From: Archivesica marissinica
Taxonomy: Eukaryota > Mollusca > Bivalvia > Venerida > Vesicomyidae
Assembly (NCBI GenBank): GCA_014843695.1
Contig: CM026393.1
Location: forward strand, 7,164,440-7,228,439
Direction of reading: 5' to 3'
DNA: 64,000 bases
Position 1 is the stretch's first letter; the number at the start of each line of letters is the position of its first letter. The position numbers were made by a program, and so were the translations under genes. Below are positions 10,140-20,695 of this stretch, one piece after another. Under the pieces are notes generated by a model. That model ran no database searches. It was not told where the DNA came from and saw only the letters and a list, made by a program, of their open reading frames with translations.

Positions 10140-13100
10140 ATGATTTCAACATGTAGCCATATTGTTCATGGCCGCCTCTATGCAACATCCCTGGACTCTT
10201 ATTCTTTGCCCCTTCATAACATGACTTATTTGCAGCTTATTATTATACTTCTTCTTAGGTCAGGGGATATTGAATCAAACCCCGGCCCTTCTAATGAGTC
10301 GGTTTCATCTGCAGTGTCGTTTAACTCCGCTGCAGAATCATATTCAGCTCTCACAAACAGTGGTTTGAGTATAATGCATCTTAATATTCAAAGTTTGAAG
10401 CCCAAGCTTGATATTCTTGCTGTCGAGGCTCAACCATATGATGTACTTGTCTTCACTGAAACATGGCTGTCTGATAACATCACTAATGATGACATTTATA
10501 TAACTAATTTTACAAACGTGTTTAGATGTGACAGAAAAGATCGAATTGGAGGTGGAGTTGCGATATACGTCCGAGACACCATACATGCTACTGAGCGAAA
10601 AGACCTTCACGTAAATGGTGTAGAGGCTCTATGGGTTGAATTATGTGTTAGCCAGCGTAAGCTACTTGTTGGTGGAATCTATCATCCTCCTGACTCAAAC
10701 AATACCCAGTGGTTAAACATGCAACATTCCCTCGAGCAGGCGTTTAGCCAGCGTGTTGATAATGTAATTGTTACGGGCGACTTTAACATCAACATCAGTT
10801 CATCTGAGTCGAACAAAATGAGCAGACTTATCAATTCCCTGCATGCGCAACAACTTATCAATTCACCGACACACTTCGCTGAACATTGCGCTTCACTAAT
10901 CGATCTCATGTTTATTAAATATTCCCAACACAGTCTTACCAGTTTCGTTGCTGACCCTTTTGTCCCCAACCTCATCCGATTTCATTGTCCAATTGTTTCA
11001 GTCCTGAGATTTTCAAAACCAAAGCAAACACATTTCAAGCGCCGTATCTGGCTCTACGATAAAGGAGATTATTTCAAATTTAACGACATCCTCAGATCAA
11101 TCGACTGGAGCTTCATCGATAATAGTACTACTCTTAATGATACTGCAAACTGCATTGCTAATTCAATACTACATGCAGCAGCAGAAAGCATTCCTAACAG
11201 AAATGTAATTATTCGTCCAGCTGATGTTCCTTGGATTAATGGTGCAGTGCGAAAGCAGATAAAGAAACGTAACAAAAAACATCAAAAAGCTAAACATACT
11301 AATACTGAGAATGACTGGGCCGAATTTAGGAAAAGCCGAAATGAAACTACAGATATAATTCGTAAAACCAAAGCAGATTATCAAAACAAAATTATAAATC
11401 AAATAAACTCGGGCAACATTACAGCTAAAGCTTGGTTTAAACTAGCTAAACAATTGACGAACAAAAACAAATCTTCAACCATTCCAACACTCATTGACGG
11501 TTCAATCGAAGCACAAACAGATAAAGATAAAGCTGATCTACTGAATAACTACTTCACTAAACAATCAACCGTTGATGATAGGGATCACCCTCTTCCACAC
11601 ACCACACACATGGAATGCTCCATGGCTAATATAAACATTTCGCCCCAAGATATTAAAGATGCTATCTCATGTGTAAATCCAAGCAAGGCAAGTGGCCCAG
11701 ATCTGGTGAGTCCACGTCTCATCAAAGAAGGTATAGATTCTCTAGCAGTCTCTCTATCACAGTACTTTAACAAACTACTTTCCAACTCATGCGTTCCTTC
11801 TTCATGGAAATTGGCAAATGTCTGCCCAATTTTCAAGAAATCAGACCCTTCAAAACCAATCAACTATAGACCTATCTCTCTTCTCAGTTGTCTGGGTAAG
11901 CTCATGGAACGCTGTATCCATAAAAACCTATATAATTACGTTATTTCCAACGCAATCCTTACACCTTACCAATCTGGTTTTACCAAGGGCGATTCCACTG
12001 TCAACCAGCTTACACTTCTGTATAACGACATTAGTGAAGCGTTAGATGGTGGTAAGGAAGTTCGTGCTGTATTTTGTGACATATCCAAGGCCTTTGATAG
12101 AGTTTGGCACCGGGGACTACTTCATAAACTTTCTTCTATCGGCATTCAAGGTCCCTTACTTGGCTGGTTCTCCTCATATCTTTCAAATAGAAAGCAACGT
12201 GTTGTCTTGGCAAATTCTACATCCGATATTTCATCCATAGATGCAGGTGTTCCCCAAGGATCCATCCTCGGTACATTGCTCTTTCTAATATACATCAATG
12301 ACATTGTAAACGATATTCGTGCAAATATTCGACTATTTGCAGACGATACTAGTCTTTATATTGTTGTAGAAGACGTTGTTGATTCCGCAAATATTCTCAA
12401 CCATGATCTTTCCCGGATCATCAACTGGTCGAAAGCTTGGCTTGTTTCCTTTAATCCTTCCAAGACTGAATCCGTGATCTTCTCTCGTAAGCTCAGGAAA
12501 CCTATTCATCCCCAGTTATATATTGATGGTAATCCTATCCCACAAGTCAGTACTCACAAACATCTTGGACTCACCTTTTCCGAGGATGCCAAATGGATAT
12601 CGCACATACAGGCTTTCATTAACAAGGCATGGCAACGCATTGGCATCTTAAGAAGTCTAAAATTTCTCTTATCTCGCTGTAGCCTAGAAAAAATGTATAT
12701 ATCATTCATTAGGCCCCTCTTGGAGTACGCTGATGTTGTCTGGGAAAACTGTACGAACAAGATCAAATGCGACATCGAATCCGTTCAATTAGAAGCAGCT
12801 AGAATTATCACAGGTGCTACCAAATACTGTAACACCGACATACTCTATACCGATCTTAGCTGGGATACTTTAGCTGAAAGGCGACGCAAGCATCGCCTTG
12901 TCTTACTTTATAAGATGAAACATGGACTTTTACCCGCTTACCTGTCAAATCTAATTCCACCCCAACCAAATCAGCCATATGCCTTACGATCACTTACAGC
13001 TATACCCAATATTCACTGCAAAACTCAATCGCATGCTTCTTCTTTTCTGCCTCTAACTATTCGCCAGTGGAATATACTTCCACAAGAACTTAAAAATGCC

Positions 13101-13481
13101 TCAACCATAGGAGAATTTAAAAGCAAGCTGAATACTAGGGCTAAACAAAAGAAAACAATTTACAACATTGGCAATAGGAAAAACCAAGTATATCACGCAT
13201 GCCTTCGCTTGGGGTGCAGTGCGCTAAGCTTCGATCTTCACAGAAGAAATAGTGTTCCTTCTCCTCTGTGCATATGCGGCGTTGTAGAGACTACATTCCA
13301 CTTCCTGTTTCAATGTCCAAGATACCATGCATTGCGCCAACACTATATTCACGATCTCCCATGTGCACATACGTTAAATAATCTACTATACGGTGATGAC
13401 CGACTTACATTCGAAGTCAATAAACACATCTTCCTACGAGTCCAAGGCTTCATAGCAGCAACTAAGCGCTTCGAGATCTAG
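10140..13481 (+). CDS. LINE polyprotein: 2A-like leader, APE endonuclease, reverse transcriptase
   Basis: The 1113-residue protein drives target-primed reverse transcription of the element. Residues 28-41 are a hydrophobic stretch leading into GDIESNPGP (2A-like motif D43-P50). In the known family this makes the ribosome skip the bond between G49 and P50. The endonuclease follows (about 76-290): N82 in LNIQSL, E107 in TETWL, GGGVAIYVR 137-145, GGIYHPP 178-184, GDFNIN 213-218, D255 in IDLMF, and H282. The usual SDH triplet at H282 reads RFH. The RT (about 545-800) has D647 in CDISKAFDRV, GVPQGS 703-708 and FADD 733-736. A C-terminal C-x-C-x7-H-x4-C cluster lies at 1044-1059. No stop or frameshift interrupts it. 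Translation may start at M1 or at M28 (10221), and M28 would give a short signal-like leader. Family placement in the CR1/jockey group is by motif pattern and needs a tree. Confidence 0.93.
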   Translation: MISTCSHIVHGRLYATSLDSYSLPLHNMTYLQLIIILLLRSGDIESNPGPSNESVSSAVSFNSAAESYSALTNSGLSIMHLNIQSLKPKLDILAVEAQPYDVLVFTETWLSDNITNDDIYITNFTNVFRCDRKDRIGGGVAIYVRDTIHATERKDLHVNGVEALWVELCVSQRKLLVGGIYHPPDSNNTQWLNMQHSLEQAFSQRVDNVIVTGDFNINISSSESNKMSRLINSLHAQQLINSPTHFAEHCASLIDLMFIKYSQHSLTSFVADPFVPNLIRFHCPIVSVLRFSKPKQTHFKRRIWLYDKGDYFKFNDILRSIDWSFIDNSTTLNDTANCIANSILHAAAESIPNRNVIIRPADVPWINGAVRKQIKKRNKKHQKAKHTNTENDWAEFRKSRNETTDIIRKTKADYQNKIINQINSGNITAKAWFKLAKQLTNKNKSSTIPTLIDGSIEAQTDKDKADLLNNYFTKQSTVDDRDHPLPHTTHMECSMANINISPQDIKDAISCVNPSKASGPDLVSPRLIKEGIDSLAVSLSQYFNKLLSNSCVPSSWKLANVCPIFKKSDPSKPINYRPISLLSCLGKLMERCIHKNLYNYVISNAILTPYQSGFTKGDSTVNQLTLLYNDISEALDGGKEVRAVFCDISKAFDRVWHRGLLHKLSSIGIQGPLLGWFSSYLSNRKQRVVLANSTSDISSIDAGVPQGSILGTLLFLIYINDIVNDIRANIRLFADDTSLYIVVEDVVDSANILNHDLSRIINWSKAWLVSFNPSKTESVIFSRKLRKPIHPQLYIDGNPIPQVSTHKHLGLTFSEDAKWISHIQAFINKAWQRIGILRSLKFLLSRCSLEKMYISFIRPLLEYADVVWENCTNKIKCDIESVQLEAARIITGATKYCNTDILYTDLSWDTLAERRRKHRLVLLYKMKHGLLPAYLSNLIPPQPNQPYALRSLTAIPNIHCKTQSHASSFLPLTIRQWNILPQELKNASTIGEFKSKLNTRAKQKKTIYNIGNRKNQVYHACLRLGCSALSFDLHRRNSVPSPLCICGVVETTFHFLFQCPRYHALRQHYIHDLPCAHTLNNLLYGDDRLTFEVNKHIFLRVQGFIAATKRFEI
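10266..10289 (+). other. 2A-like ribosome-skipping motif
   Basis: Encodes DIESNPGP, matching the consensus D-x-E-x-N-P-G-P, preceded by LLLRSG. The peptide bond expected to be skipped lies between the ggc (Gly) and cct (Pro) codons. The upstream product would be at most 49 residues and mostly hydrophobic, so it may serve as a signal sequence. Confidence 0.85.
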
Positions 13482-13838
13482 TCATTTACCATCAAATGTC
13501 CGACCCCCTATCTATGCAGCGTGTGAGACAGTACCTAGTATGTTCTACTAATGTTATAAACTAACACTAATTAACGCATTGAATCAGGATAACAATTAGT
13601 CACCGTGTGCATTAAAATTCAGAATCAGGTTTGAACTATATAGAATTAAACCTGTCCAATGCTCAAAGAATACCTACCATACACTGGCTCTAATGTGTTA
13701 AATTTATATGTTTGCAAACTCCACTATGGAAAGGAATTTGTATAAGCATTTTAATATGCTTGTTTTCCAATCCAAATTATTTCTCTTGTAACACTTTATT
13801 CTTATATGTTATTTTCTGAATAAAATATGTTTAAACTA
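13482..13838 (+). other. LINE 3' region and terminus
   Basis: Non-coding. A small hairpin aagcat/atgctt (13744-13759) is followed by ccaatcc, cttgtaa and a final aataaaatatgtttaaacta. The order of these blocks resembles the SINE-A/B tail (ataag hairpin, gcaatcg, ttgtaa, aataaa, gtttaaact). There is no long poly(A). Confidence 0.6.
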
Positions 13839-16800
13839 AGAACGTAGTTCCCTATAAGCCGTACTAGAAGGTAGTTCCATATAAGCCGCACTAGAAGGTA
13901 GTTCCCTATAAGCCGTACAAGAACGTAGTTCCCTATAAGCCGTACTAGAAGGTAGTTCCCTATAAGCCGTACAATAACATAGCTCCCTATAAGCCGTACT
14001 ACAAGGTAGTTCCCTATAAGCCGTACAAGGACGTAGTTCCCTATAAGCCGTACTAGAAGGTAGCTCCCTATAAGCCGTACAAGAACGTAGCTCCCTATAC
14101 GCCGTACTAGAACGTAGCTCCCTATAAGCCGTACAAGAAGGTAGTTCCCTATAAGCCGTACAAGAACGTAGTACCTTATAAGCCGTACAAGACGGTAGCT
14201 CCCTATAAGCCGTACAAGAACGTAGCTCCCTATACGCCGTACTAGAACGTAGCTCCCTATAAGCCGTACTAGAAGGTAGTTCCCTATAAGCCGTACAAGA
14301 ACGTAGCTCCCTATAAGCCGTACAAGGACGTAGCTCCATATAAGCCGTACTAGAAGGTAGTTCCCTATAAGCCGTACAAGAACGTAGCTCCTTATAAGCC
14401 GAACAAGGACGTAGTTCCCTATAAGCCGTACAAGGACGTAGCTCCATATAAACCGAACAAGAACGTAGTTCCCTATAAGCCGTACAAGAACGTAGCTCCA
14501 TATAAGCCGTACAAGGACGTAGCTCCCTATAAGCCGTACAAGAACGTAGTTCCCTATAAGCCATACAAGAAGGTAGTTCCCTATAAGCCGTACTAGAAGG
14601 TAGCTCCCTATAAGCCGTACTAGAAGGTAGATCCCTATAAGCCGTACTAGAAGGTAGCTCCCTATACGCCGTACTAGAACGTAGCTCCCTATAAGCCGTA
14701 CAAGAACGTAGTTCCCTATAAGCCGTACAAGAAGGTAGTTTCCTATAAACCGTACAAGAACGTAGCTCCCTATAAGCCGAACAAGGACGTAGTTCCCTAT
14801 AAGCCGTACAAGGACGTAGTTCCCTATAAGCCGTACAATAACGTAGCTTCCTATAAGCCGTACTAGAAGGTAGCTCCCTATAAGCCGTACAAGGACGTAG
14901 CTCCATATAAGCCGTACTAGAAGGTAGCTCCCTATAAGCCGTACAAGGACGTAGCTCCATATAAGCCGTACTAGAAGGTAGTTCCCTATAAGCCGTACAA
15001 GGACGTAGCTCCCTATAAGCCGTACTAGAAGGTAGTTCCCTATAAGCCGTACAAGAACGTAGCTCCCTATAAGCCGAACAAGGACGTAGCTCCCTATAAG
15101 CCGTACAAGGACGTAGCTCCATATAAACCGAACAAGAACGTAGCTCCCTATAAGCCGAACAAGGACGTAGCTCCCTATAAGCCGTACAAGGACGTAGCTC
15201 CATATAAACCATACAAGAAGGTAGTTCCCTATAAGCCGTACAAGAAGGTAGTTCCCTATAAGCCGTACTAGAAGGTAGTTCCCTATAAGCCGTACAATAA
15301 CGTAGCTCCCTATAAGCCGTACTAGAAGGTAGCTCCCTATAAGCCGTACTAGAAGGTAGTTCCCTATAAGCCGTACTAGAAGGTAGCTCCCTATAAGCCG
15401 TACTAGAAGGTAGCTCCCTATAAGCCGTACAAGAAGGTAGCTGCCTATAAGCCGTACAAGGACGTAGTTCCCTATAAGCCGTACTAGAAGGTAGCTCCCT
15501 ATAAGCCGTACAAGAAGGTAGTTCCCTATAAGCCGTACTAGAAGGTAGCTCCCTATAAGCCGTACTAGAAGGTAGCTCCCTATAAGCCGTACAAGAAGGT
15601 AGCTGCCTATAAGCCATACTAGAAGGTAGTTCCCTATAAGCCGTACTAGAAGGTAGCTCCCTATAAGCCATACTAGAAGGTAGTTCCATATAAGCCGTAC
15701 AAGAACGTAGCTCCCTATAAGCCGTACAAGGACGTAGTTCCCTATAAGCCGTACAAGAAGGTAGTTCCCTATAAGCCGTACAAGGACGTAGCTCCCTATA
15801 AGCCGTACAATAACGTAGTTCCCTATAAGCCGTACAAGGACGTAGCTCCCTATAAGCCGTACTATAAGGTGGTTCCCTATATGCCGTACTGGAAGGTAGT
15901 TCCCTATAAGCCGTACTGGAAGGTAGTTCCCTATAAGCCGTACAAGAAGATAGTTCCCTATAAGCCGTACAAGAAGGTAGTTCCATATAAGCCGTACAAG
16001 GACGTAGTTCCCTATAAGCCGTACAAGAAGGTAGCTCCCTATAAGCCGTACAAGGACGTAGTTCCCTATAATCCGTACAAGAAGGTAGTTCCCTATAAGC
16101 CGTACTAGAAGGTAGCTCCCTATAAGCCGTACAAGAAGGTAGTTCCCTATAAGCCGTACAAGGACGTAGTTCCCTATAAGCCGTACAAGAAGGTAGTTCC
16201 CTATAAGCCGTACAAGAAGGTAGCTCCCTATAAGCCGTACAACAAGGTAGTTCCCTATAAGCCGTACAAGGACGTAGTTCCCTATAATCCGTACAAGGAC
16301 GTAGTTCCCTATAAGCCGTACAAGAAGGTAGCTCCCTATAAGCCGTACAAGAAGGTAGTTCCCTATAAGCCGTACTAGAAGGTAGCTTCCTATAAGCCGT
16401 ACAAGGACGTAGTTCCCTATAAGCCATACAAGAAGGTAGTTCCCTATAAGCCGTACAAGGACGTAGTTCCCTATAAGCCGTACAAGGACGTAGCTCCCTA
16501 TAAGCCGTACAAGAAGGTAGTTCCCTATAAGCCGTACAAGGACGTAGCTCCCTATAAGCCGTACAAGAAGGTAGTTCCCTATAAGCCGTACAAGACCGTA
16601 GCTCCCTATAAGCCGTACAAGAAGGTAGTTCCCTATAAGCCGTACTAGAACGTAGTTCCCTATAAGCCGTACAAGGACGTAGCTGCCTATAAGCCGTACA
16701 AGAACGTAGCTCCCTATAAGCCGTACAAGAACGTAGTTCCCTATAAGCCGTACAAGAACGTAGTTCCCTATAAGCCGTACTAGAACGTAGTTCCCTATAA

Positions 16801-16947
16801 GCCGTACAAGAACGTAGTTCCCTATAAGCCGTACAAGAACGTAGTTCCCTATAAGCCGTACTAGAACGTAGTTCCCTATAAGCCGTACAAGAACGTAGTT
16901 CCCTATAAGCCGTACAAGAACGTAGTTCCCTATAAGCCGTACTAGAA
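13839..16947. repeat. 27-bp minisatellite, right block, about 115 copies
   Basis: 3.1 kb of the 27-bp unit, with recurrent variants at a few positions: tacaag/tactag, aacgtag/gacgtag/aaggtag, gttccc/gctccc. A stop-free frame on the minus strand (13802-17197, repeated LVRLIGNYV) exists because 27 is 9 codons. The variation is spread over all codon positions, so no protein is inferred. Confidence 0.95.
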
Positions 16948-17202
16948 TTGCCAATATACATTTATAACTATTTAATCTCTCATGGAATTCATGCAGCTTA
17001 GATTGTGCAGGACTTTGAGGATGTCGTGAAAGTAAGCATTCACAAGTAACGGCAATAACACTAAAGTATCCCAAAGTTGCTGTAAAGAAACAAAGGTATC
17101 CAAGAACGTAGTTCATTACATATACTGTATTTATATGTAGCTGTATAGTACCTTTCATTAAGTTCCACTTAGGCAGTAACCCAATGCGAACATACATGAT
17201 AT

Positions 17203-17434
17203 TAGTTTATATAAATTTATTTTAGCTCGATTGCGAAGCAAGTTATTTCAACCTATATTAATCACTCGAGAGACATCATTCCTGATGGAATCCATCGCCG
17301 TGAAGGAGAGAGAAGAGGCAATGTGGAATTTAAATGCCTTGCCCTAGTAATCGTAACGGCTCCAGTGGGGCTCGAACTCCGGACATATCGCACCTGAAGC
17401 GAATGCGCTACCACTGCGCTATCACGACTTCCAC
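17203..17434 (-). mobile_element. SINE-B, full length
   Basis: On the minus strand: gtggaagtcgtgatagcgca head with A box tagcgcagtgg and B box agttcgagccccactgg, body with attgcctcttctctctcctt, and tail with an aggttgaaataactt stem and cgcaatcgagct. Candidate target duplication tacatgata at 17193-17201 and 17435-17443. Confidence 0.88.
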
Positions 17435-17625
17435 TACATGATACATGATATATACATGAGTCAACATGACACATAGGCGTACACCATAGGTATCAGTCAA
17501 AAATCCATGTTTTGTTATGCCACGTAAGCATGGAGTGTGGCGAAACTAACAACGGGGTTTGGGGTGCATGGACTATTTTCATATATATTTCGTTAAGAAT
17601 CTTTATAAAAAGTGTTTGTTTATCA

Positions 17626-17868
17626 GTGTCACCCATATTTAAAGGGCCAGGCATTTCTGACTTATGAGACACCTCTCTTTTTATGAACATCAGTACTTCC
17701 CGAATCCCATGCTTGTATGCCAGGCGCCAGGCAATCGGTAACCATTATTTAACTAGCTGGCGGCTAACCAACTGGCCATATCAGAACGAACCCCTGATGG
17801 GATTCGTTCGAACATTCGACCTCCCGCTCCGTAGGCGGTCGCCTTAACCACTAGGCCACGGATACGGT
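17626..17868 (-). mobile_element. SINE-E, tRNA-Arg(ACG)-like head
   Basis: Minus-strand head tccgtggcctagtggttaag then gcgaccgcctacggagcggg: A box tggcctagtgg and a loop ctacgga giving anticodon ACG, as in tRNA-Arg. The B box region carries a 4-bp duplication (gttcga-acga-atccc) absent from the copy at 33822. The other end is cctttaaatatgggtgacac. Two copies in the window. Confidence 0.8.
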
Positions 17869-18660
17869 ATAGGGTACTTATATGTTATAATAGTTAACAC
17901 ATGTTTATCACGAAACTTAATTGTATATATGTGTTATGTTTCTACATCAGATCATACATAACAGAAATTGTTCATCCAACATCATTAATTTAGTTTGAAG
18001 TGACGGGGAGGGCTGTAAATAATGTTGTCATAACTTGTAGCCCAACAAATTTCCTGTTTTTCCAGATTAAATCGTATACAGCATTACTCATTAATCCTAA
18101 TTTAATTTCTAATTGTTTTCCACGTATTTCAATGTATGTATAATTGTAATGTAATGTGTGAAAAATATGCAATAAAATAGTATTAAGCATATTTTGGTGA
18201 AGTGTAAGGGTTTAAAGGTAGCGACTATCCTGCTAGTATTGGTGGAGGAAGCCACCGGGTGTCCCTCCGAGCAGAACTTCCGGCAAGAAGGGGCACCCGC
18301 GTAGAATCACCAACCTTCTGCAACCCAGCTCGATGGTTTTTGGTCACAGCAAACAATTCCACACCTGTAATGCGTATGTGTGCTTCTCTTGTTAAGTCGT
18401 TGTTATTGCCATGTAATACTTCAATTTTATGGTTGGAAGATTCATCATATCTGCTGGTGAGAATGATATAATGTCCTCACAAATATCTGATCAATATCAG
18501 AAGCACCACAACAGTTCTAGACCAAATGGCCACAGAATAAAGGCGAGAATGAATGATTGGTCGACAGACACGTATATTGATCATTACAGCTTTCATTCAT
18601 GCACGATCACCTACCCCGTCTCGTAAGGTAAAATAGTCACATATGCAGCTCCATCAACAA
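17869..18660. other. mostly unique; fragment of a dispersed repeat at 18215-18330
   Basis: No gene. The GC-richer part (ggtggaggaagccaccgggt, about 18239) resembles in part the reverse complement of 33480-33508 (ctcctccactctaaattact), so it is probably a relic shared by both loci. The remainder is AT-rich with short meaningless frames. Confidence 0.4.
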
Positions 18661-18922
18661 CTCGGTGACGACATAACAGTGCAATTAGAATATGAAAAAA
18701 TCCGTGACGACATAACAGTGGAATTTGAATATGAAAAAATCCGTGACGACATAACAGTGGAATTTGAATATGAAAATGTCGGTGACGACATAACAGTGGA
18801 ATTTGAATATGAAAAACTCGGTGACGACTAACTAGTGCAATTAGAATATGAAAAAATCCGTGACGACATAACAGTTGCATTTGAATATGAAAAACTCGGT
18901 GACGACATAAAGTGGAAACTAG
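18661..18922. repeat. 39-bp minisatellite, about 6.5 copies
   Basis: Unit gacgacataacagtggaatt then tgaatatgaaaaactcggt. Copies differ at the actcggt/atccgt junction and gcaatt/gaattt. Confidence 0.88.
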
Positions 18923-19167
18923 AAACACTGCTGTAATTCGACACTAAACTATAAATACATTTCTGTTATTGAAATGTGGTTTCCCGGTTGTAGTAGATGG
19001 AAGGTGTCAGCGCGTTGGAAACGTTTGTTCAATGTAGTGCTGTGAATGTTTCTCCTGGAAGTGACCAGATACAATAAACCAAGGAAAGCTATCACACTGA
19101 AACTGGAATAATAATCACCAATATTACAGATAGTGCCATCTGCGTGTCCATTGTTGCACCTTGTATT

Positions 19168-19480
19168 GGATTGTGCATGTTTCAGCGTAAGATGTGTTGT
19201 TCCGTTTGATAATGGATATTTCAGCGTAAGACGTGTTGTTCCGATTGATAATGGATATTTCAGCGTAAGACGTGTTGTTCCGATTGATAATGGATATTTC
19301 AGCGTAAGACGTGTTGTTCCGTTTGATAATGGATATTTCAGCGTAAGACGTGTTGTTCCGATTGATAATGGATATTTCAACGTAAGGTGTGTTTTTCCGT
19401 TTCACACTTTCTATTTGAGAGTGGATATTTCAACGGAAGATGCGCTGTTTCTTTTCATGCATTATTTGATAGTAGATACC
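19168..19480. repeat. second, unrelated 39-bp minisatellite
   Basis: Unit ggatatttcagcgtaagacg then tgttgttccgtttgataat. Five good copies followed by two degenerate ones up to about 19480. Confidence 0.85.
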
Positions 19481-19488
19481 TCGACATC

Positions 19489-19556
19489 GTGTGCGCGTGT
19501 GTGCGCGCGTGTGCGGGTGTGCGTGTGTGCGGGTGTGCGCGCGTGTGTGTGTGTGT
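19489..19556. repeat. GT/GC alternating purine-pyrimidine tract
   Basis: 68 bp of gtgtgcgcgtgtgtgcgcgc-like sequence, strictly purine-pyrimidine alternating except for the ggg interruptions. Confidence 0.85.
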
Positions 19557-19665
19557 TACACTGTGCTAAATAAACGTTGATATTGGTTGTGTTGTAGTAA
19601 AATCGGATACAGCATATAGGATCGGGATAAATGTCAGGAAAGGTGGTGAAAGGCGTGACTCCGGT

Positions 19666-19754
19666 CATATAAACACGTGCTCTCGTGCTGTATGTACGGG
19701 CGTGCATATAAACACGTGCTCTCGTGCTGTATGTACGGGCGTGCATATAAACAT
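19666..19754. repeat. third 39-bp tandem repeat, two identical copies
   Basis: Two identical 39-bp units (catataaacacgtgctctcg then tgctgtatgtacgggcgtg) at 19666-19704 and 19705-19743, plus the start of a third. Unrelated in sequence to the other two 39-bp repeats nearby. Confidence 0.88.
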
Positions 19755-20695
19755 GCTTTACGCATGGATGGACTAAATCTGAATACTGTCTGGTAAGGTG
19801 ATTTTTTTTATATTTATATCTTTGGATTTATGCCAATTTTATGTTCTAAACATGCTTGAGTACTCGTTTTATCATTTAACTGAGAAATTAATTCTTTTAT
19901 TTCACCATTTTATGAACAAACACATAATATAACATATGAAATAAGTGAAGACTGACGTCGCTTGATCAAACATAGTATCATAGTGTATTATGTTTCGGGG
20001 GTAGTCTTAGTAACTAAACGTCTCAAATTTAATAATAGTAACTGTTTAATCATATTTTATTTGCTATTTTACATATATAGTACATATAGACTTAACATTC
20101 ATTATATATGATAAAATGCAAAATGGGTTGGGCAACAAGTTCTAGCAACATTAGTAAACTGCCCTCCCCAAGAAGAATAGATGTATAATTGGCAAGCAGG
20201 CATTCTGCAAAGAAGCAAACAAATATGGTGGAATATAGAAAAGAATTAACAACAACAAAGCAAAACTGGTAACTTAGTAAAGAGAAGGAAGATGAGTAGT
20301 AGAGATTAACCATGTGAGGTACATGTGTTTATACCAACGTGATGTCCTGTTCCGTGTCACGCTGTCACAATGAACATTTACTATAGGGCACAGGGTATTT
20401 GGTTAAGATGTACATGGGTATTGTCAGTAACATTATTTTTCTTTGTCGTATATGATCTAAATAAAATCGTCGAGTTTGTTTTATATATTTATGAACAGAT
20501 GAACAAATCAGTTCATTTTCTTCAGGTAACCGTCTATCATCTCCAAATAATAACATTCGTGTGTTTAGCGGAAGAAATTGCCTCGTAGCTCTAAATAAAT
20601 CGATTCTTTGAATGTGAAATCGTGGGCACTTAAAAAGGTAATGTTCCGCGTCTTCATATTTAAAATAATAATATTAATATGCACGTTAAAATATA
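19755..20695. other. no gene recognised
   Basis: AT-rich unique sequence. Short frames at 20092-20313 (minus) and 20365-20588 have no identifiable content. No repeat shared with the rest of the window until the T36 element begins. Confidence 0.45.

Larger units (their letters stand above)
7688..13838 (+). mobile_element. full-length CR1/jockey-group LINE inserted in minisatellite
   Basis: The segment sits between two blocks of the same 27-bp array. agaacgtag ends the left block (7679-7687) and starts the right block (13839-13847), as expected for a 9-bp target-site duplication, although that motif is also part of every repeat unit. Content in order: a leader of about 2.45 kb with fifteen 40-bp repeats (7951-8550), one long ORF with endonuclease and reverse transcriptase (10140-13481), and a 357-bp 3' region ending aataaaatatgtttaaacta. 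The uninterrupted ORF and sharp ends suggest a young copy. No separate ORF1 of usual size is seen. Confidence 0.75.

Noticed and set aside
9938..10156. 72-aa hydrophobic frame as LINE ORF1
   Set aside because: Too short, overlaps the main ORF start in another frame and has none of the known ORF1 domains.
13802..17197. 1131-aa open frame on the minus strand (repeated LVRLIGNYV) and its 1041-aa overlapping partner
   Set aside because: Produced by a 27-bp repeat free of stops in these frames. There is no domain, and two frames on the same strand are open over the same DNA. Variation shows no codon-position bias.
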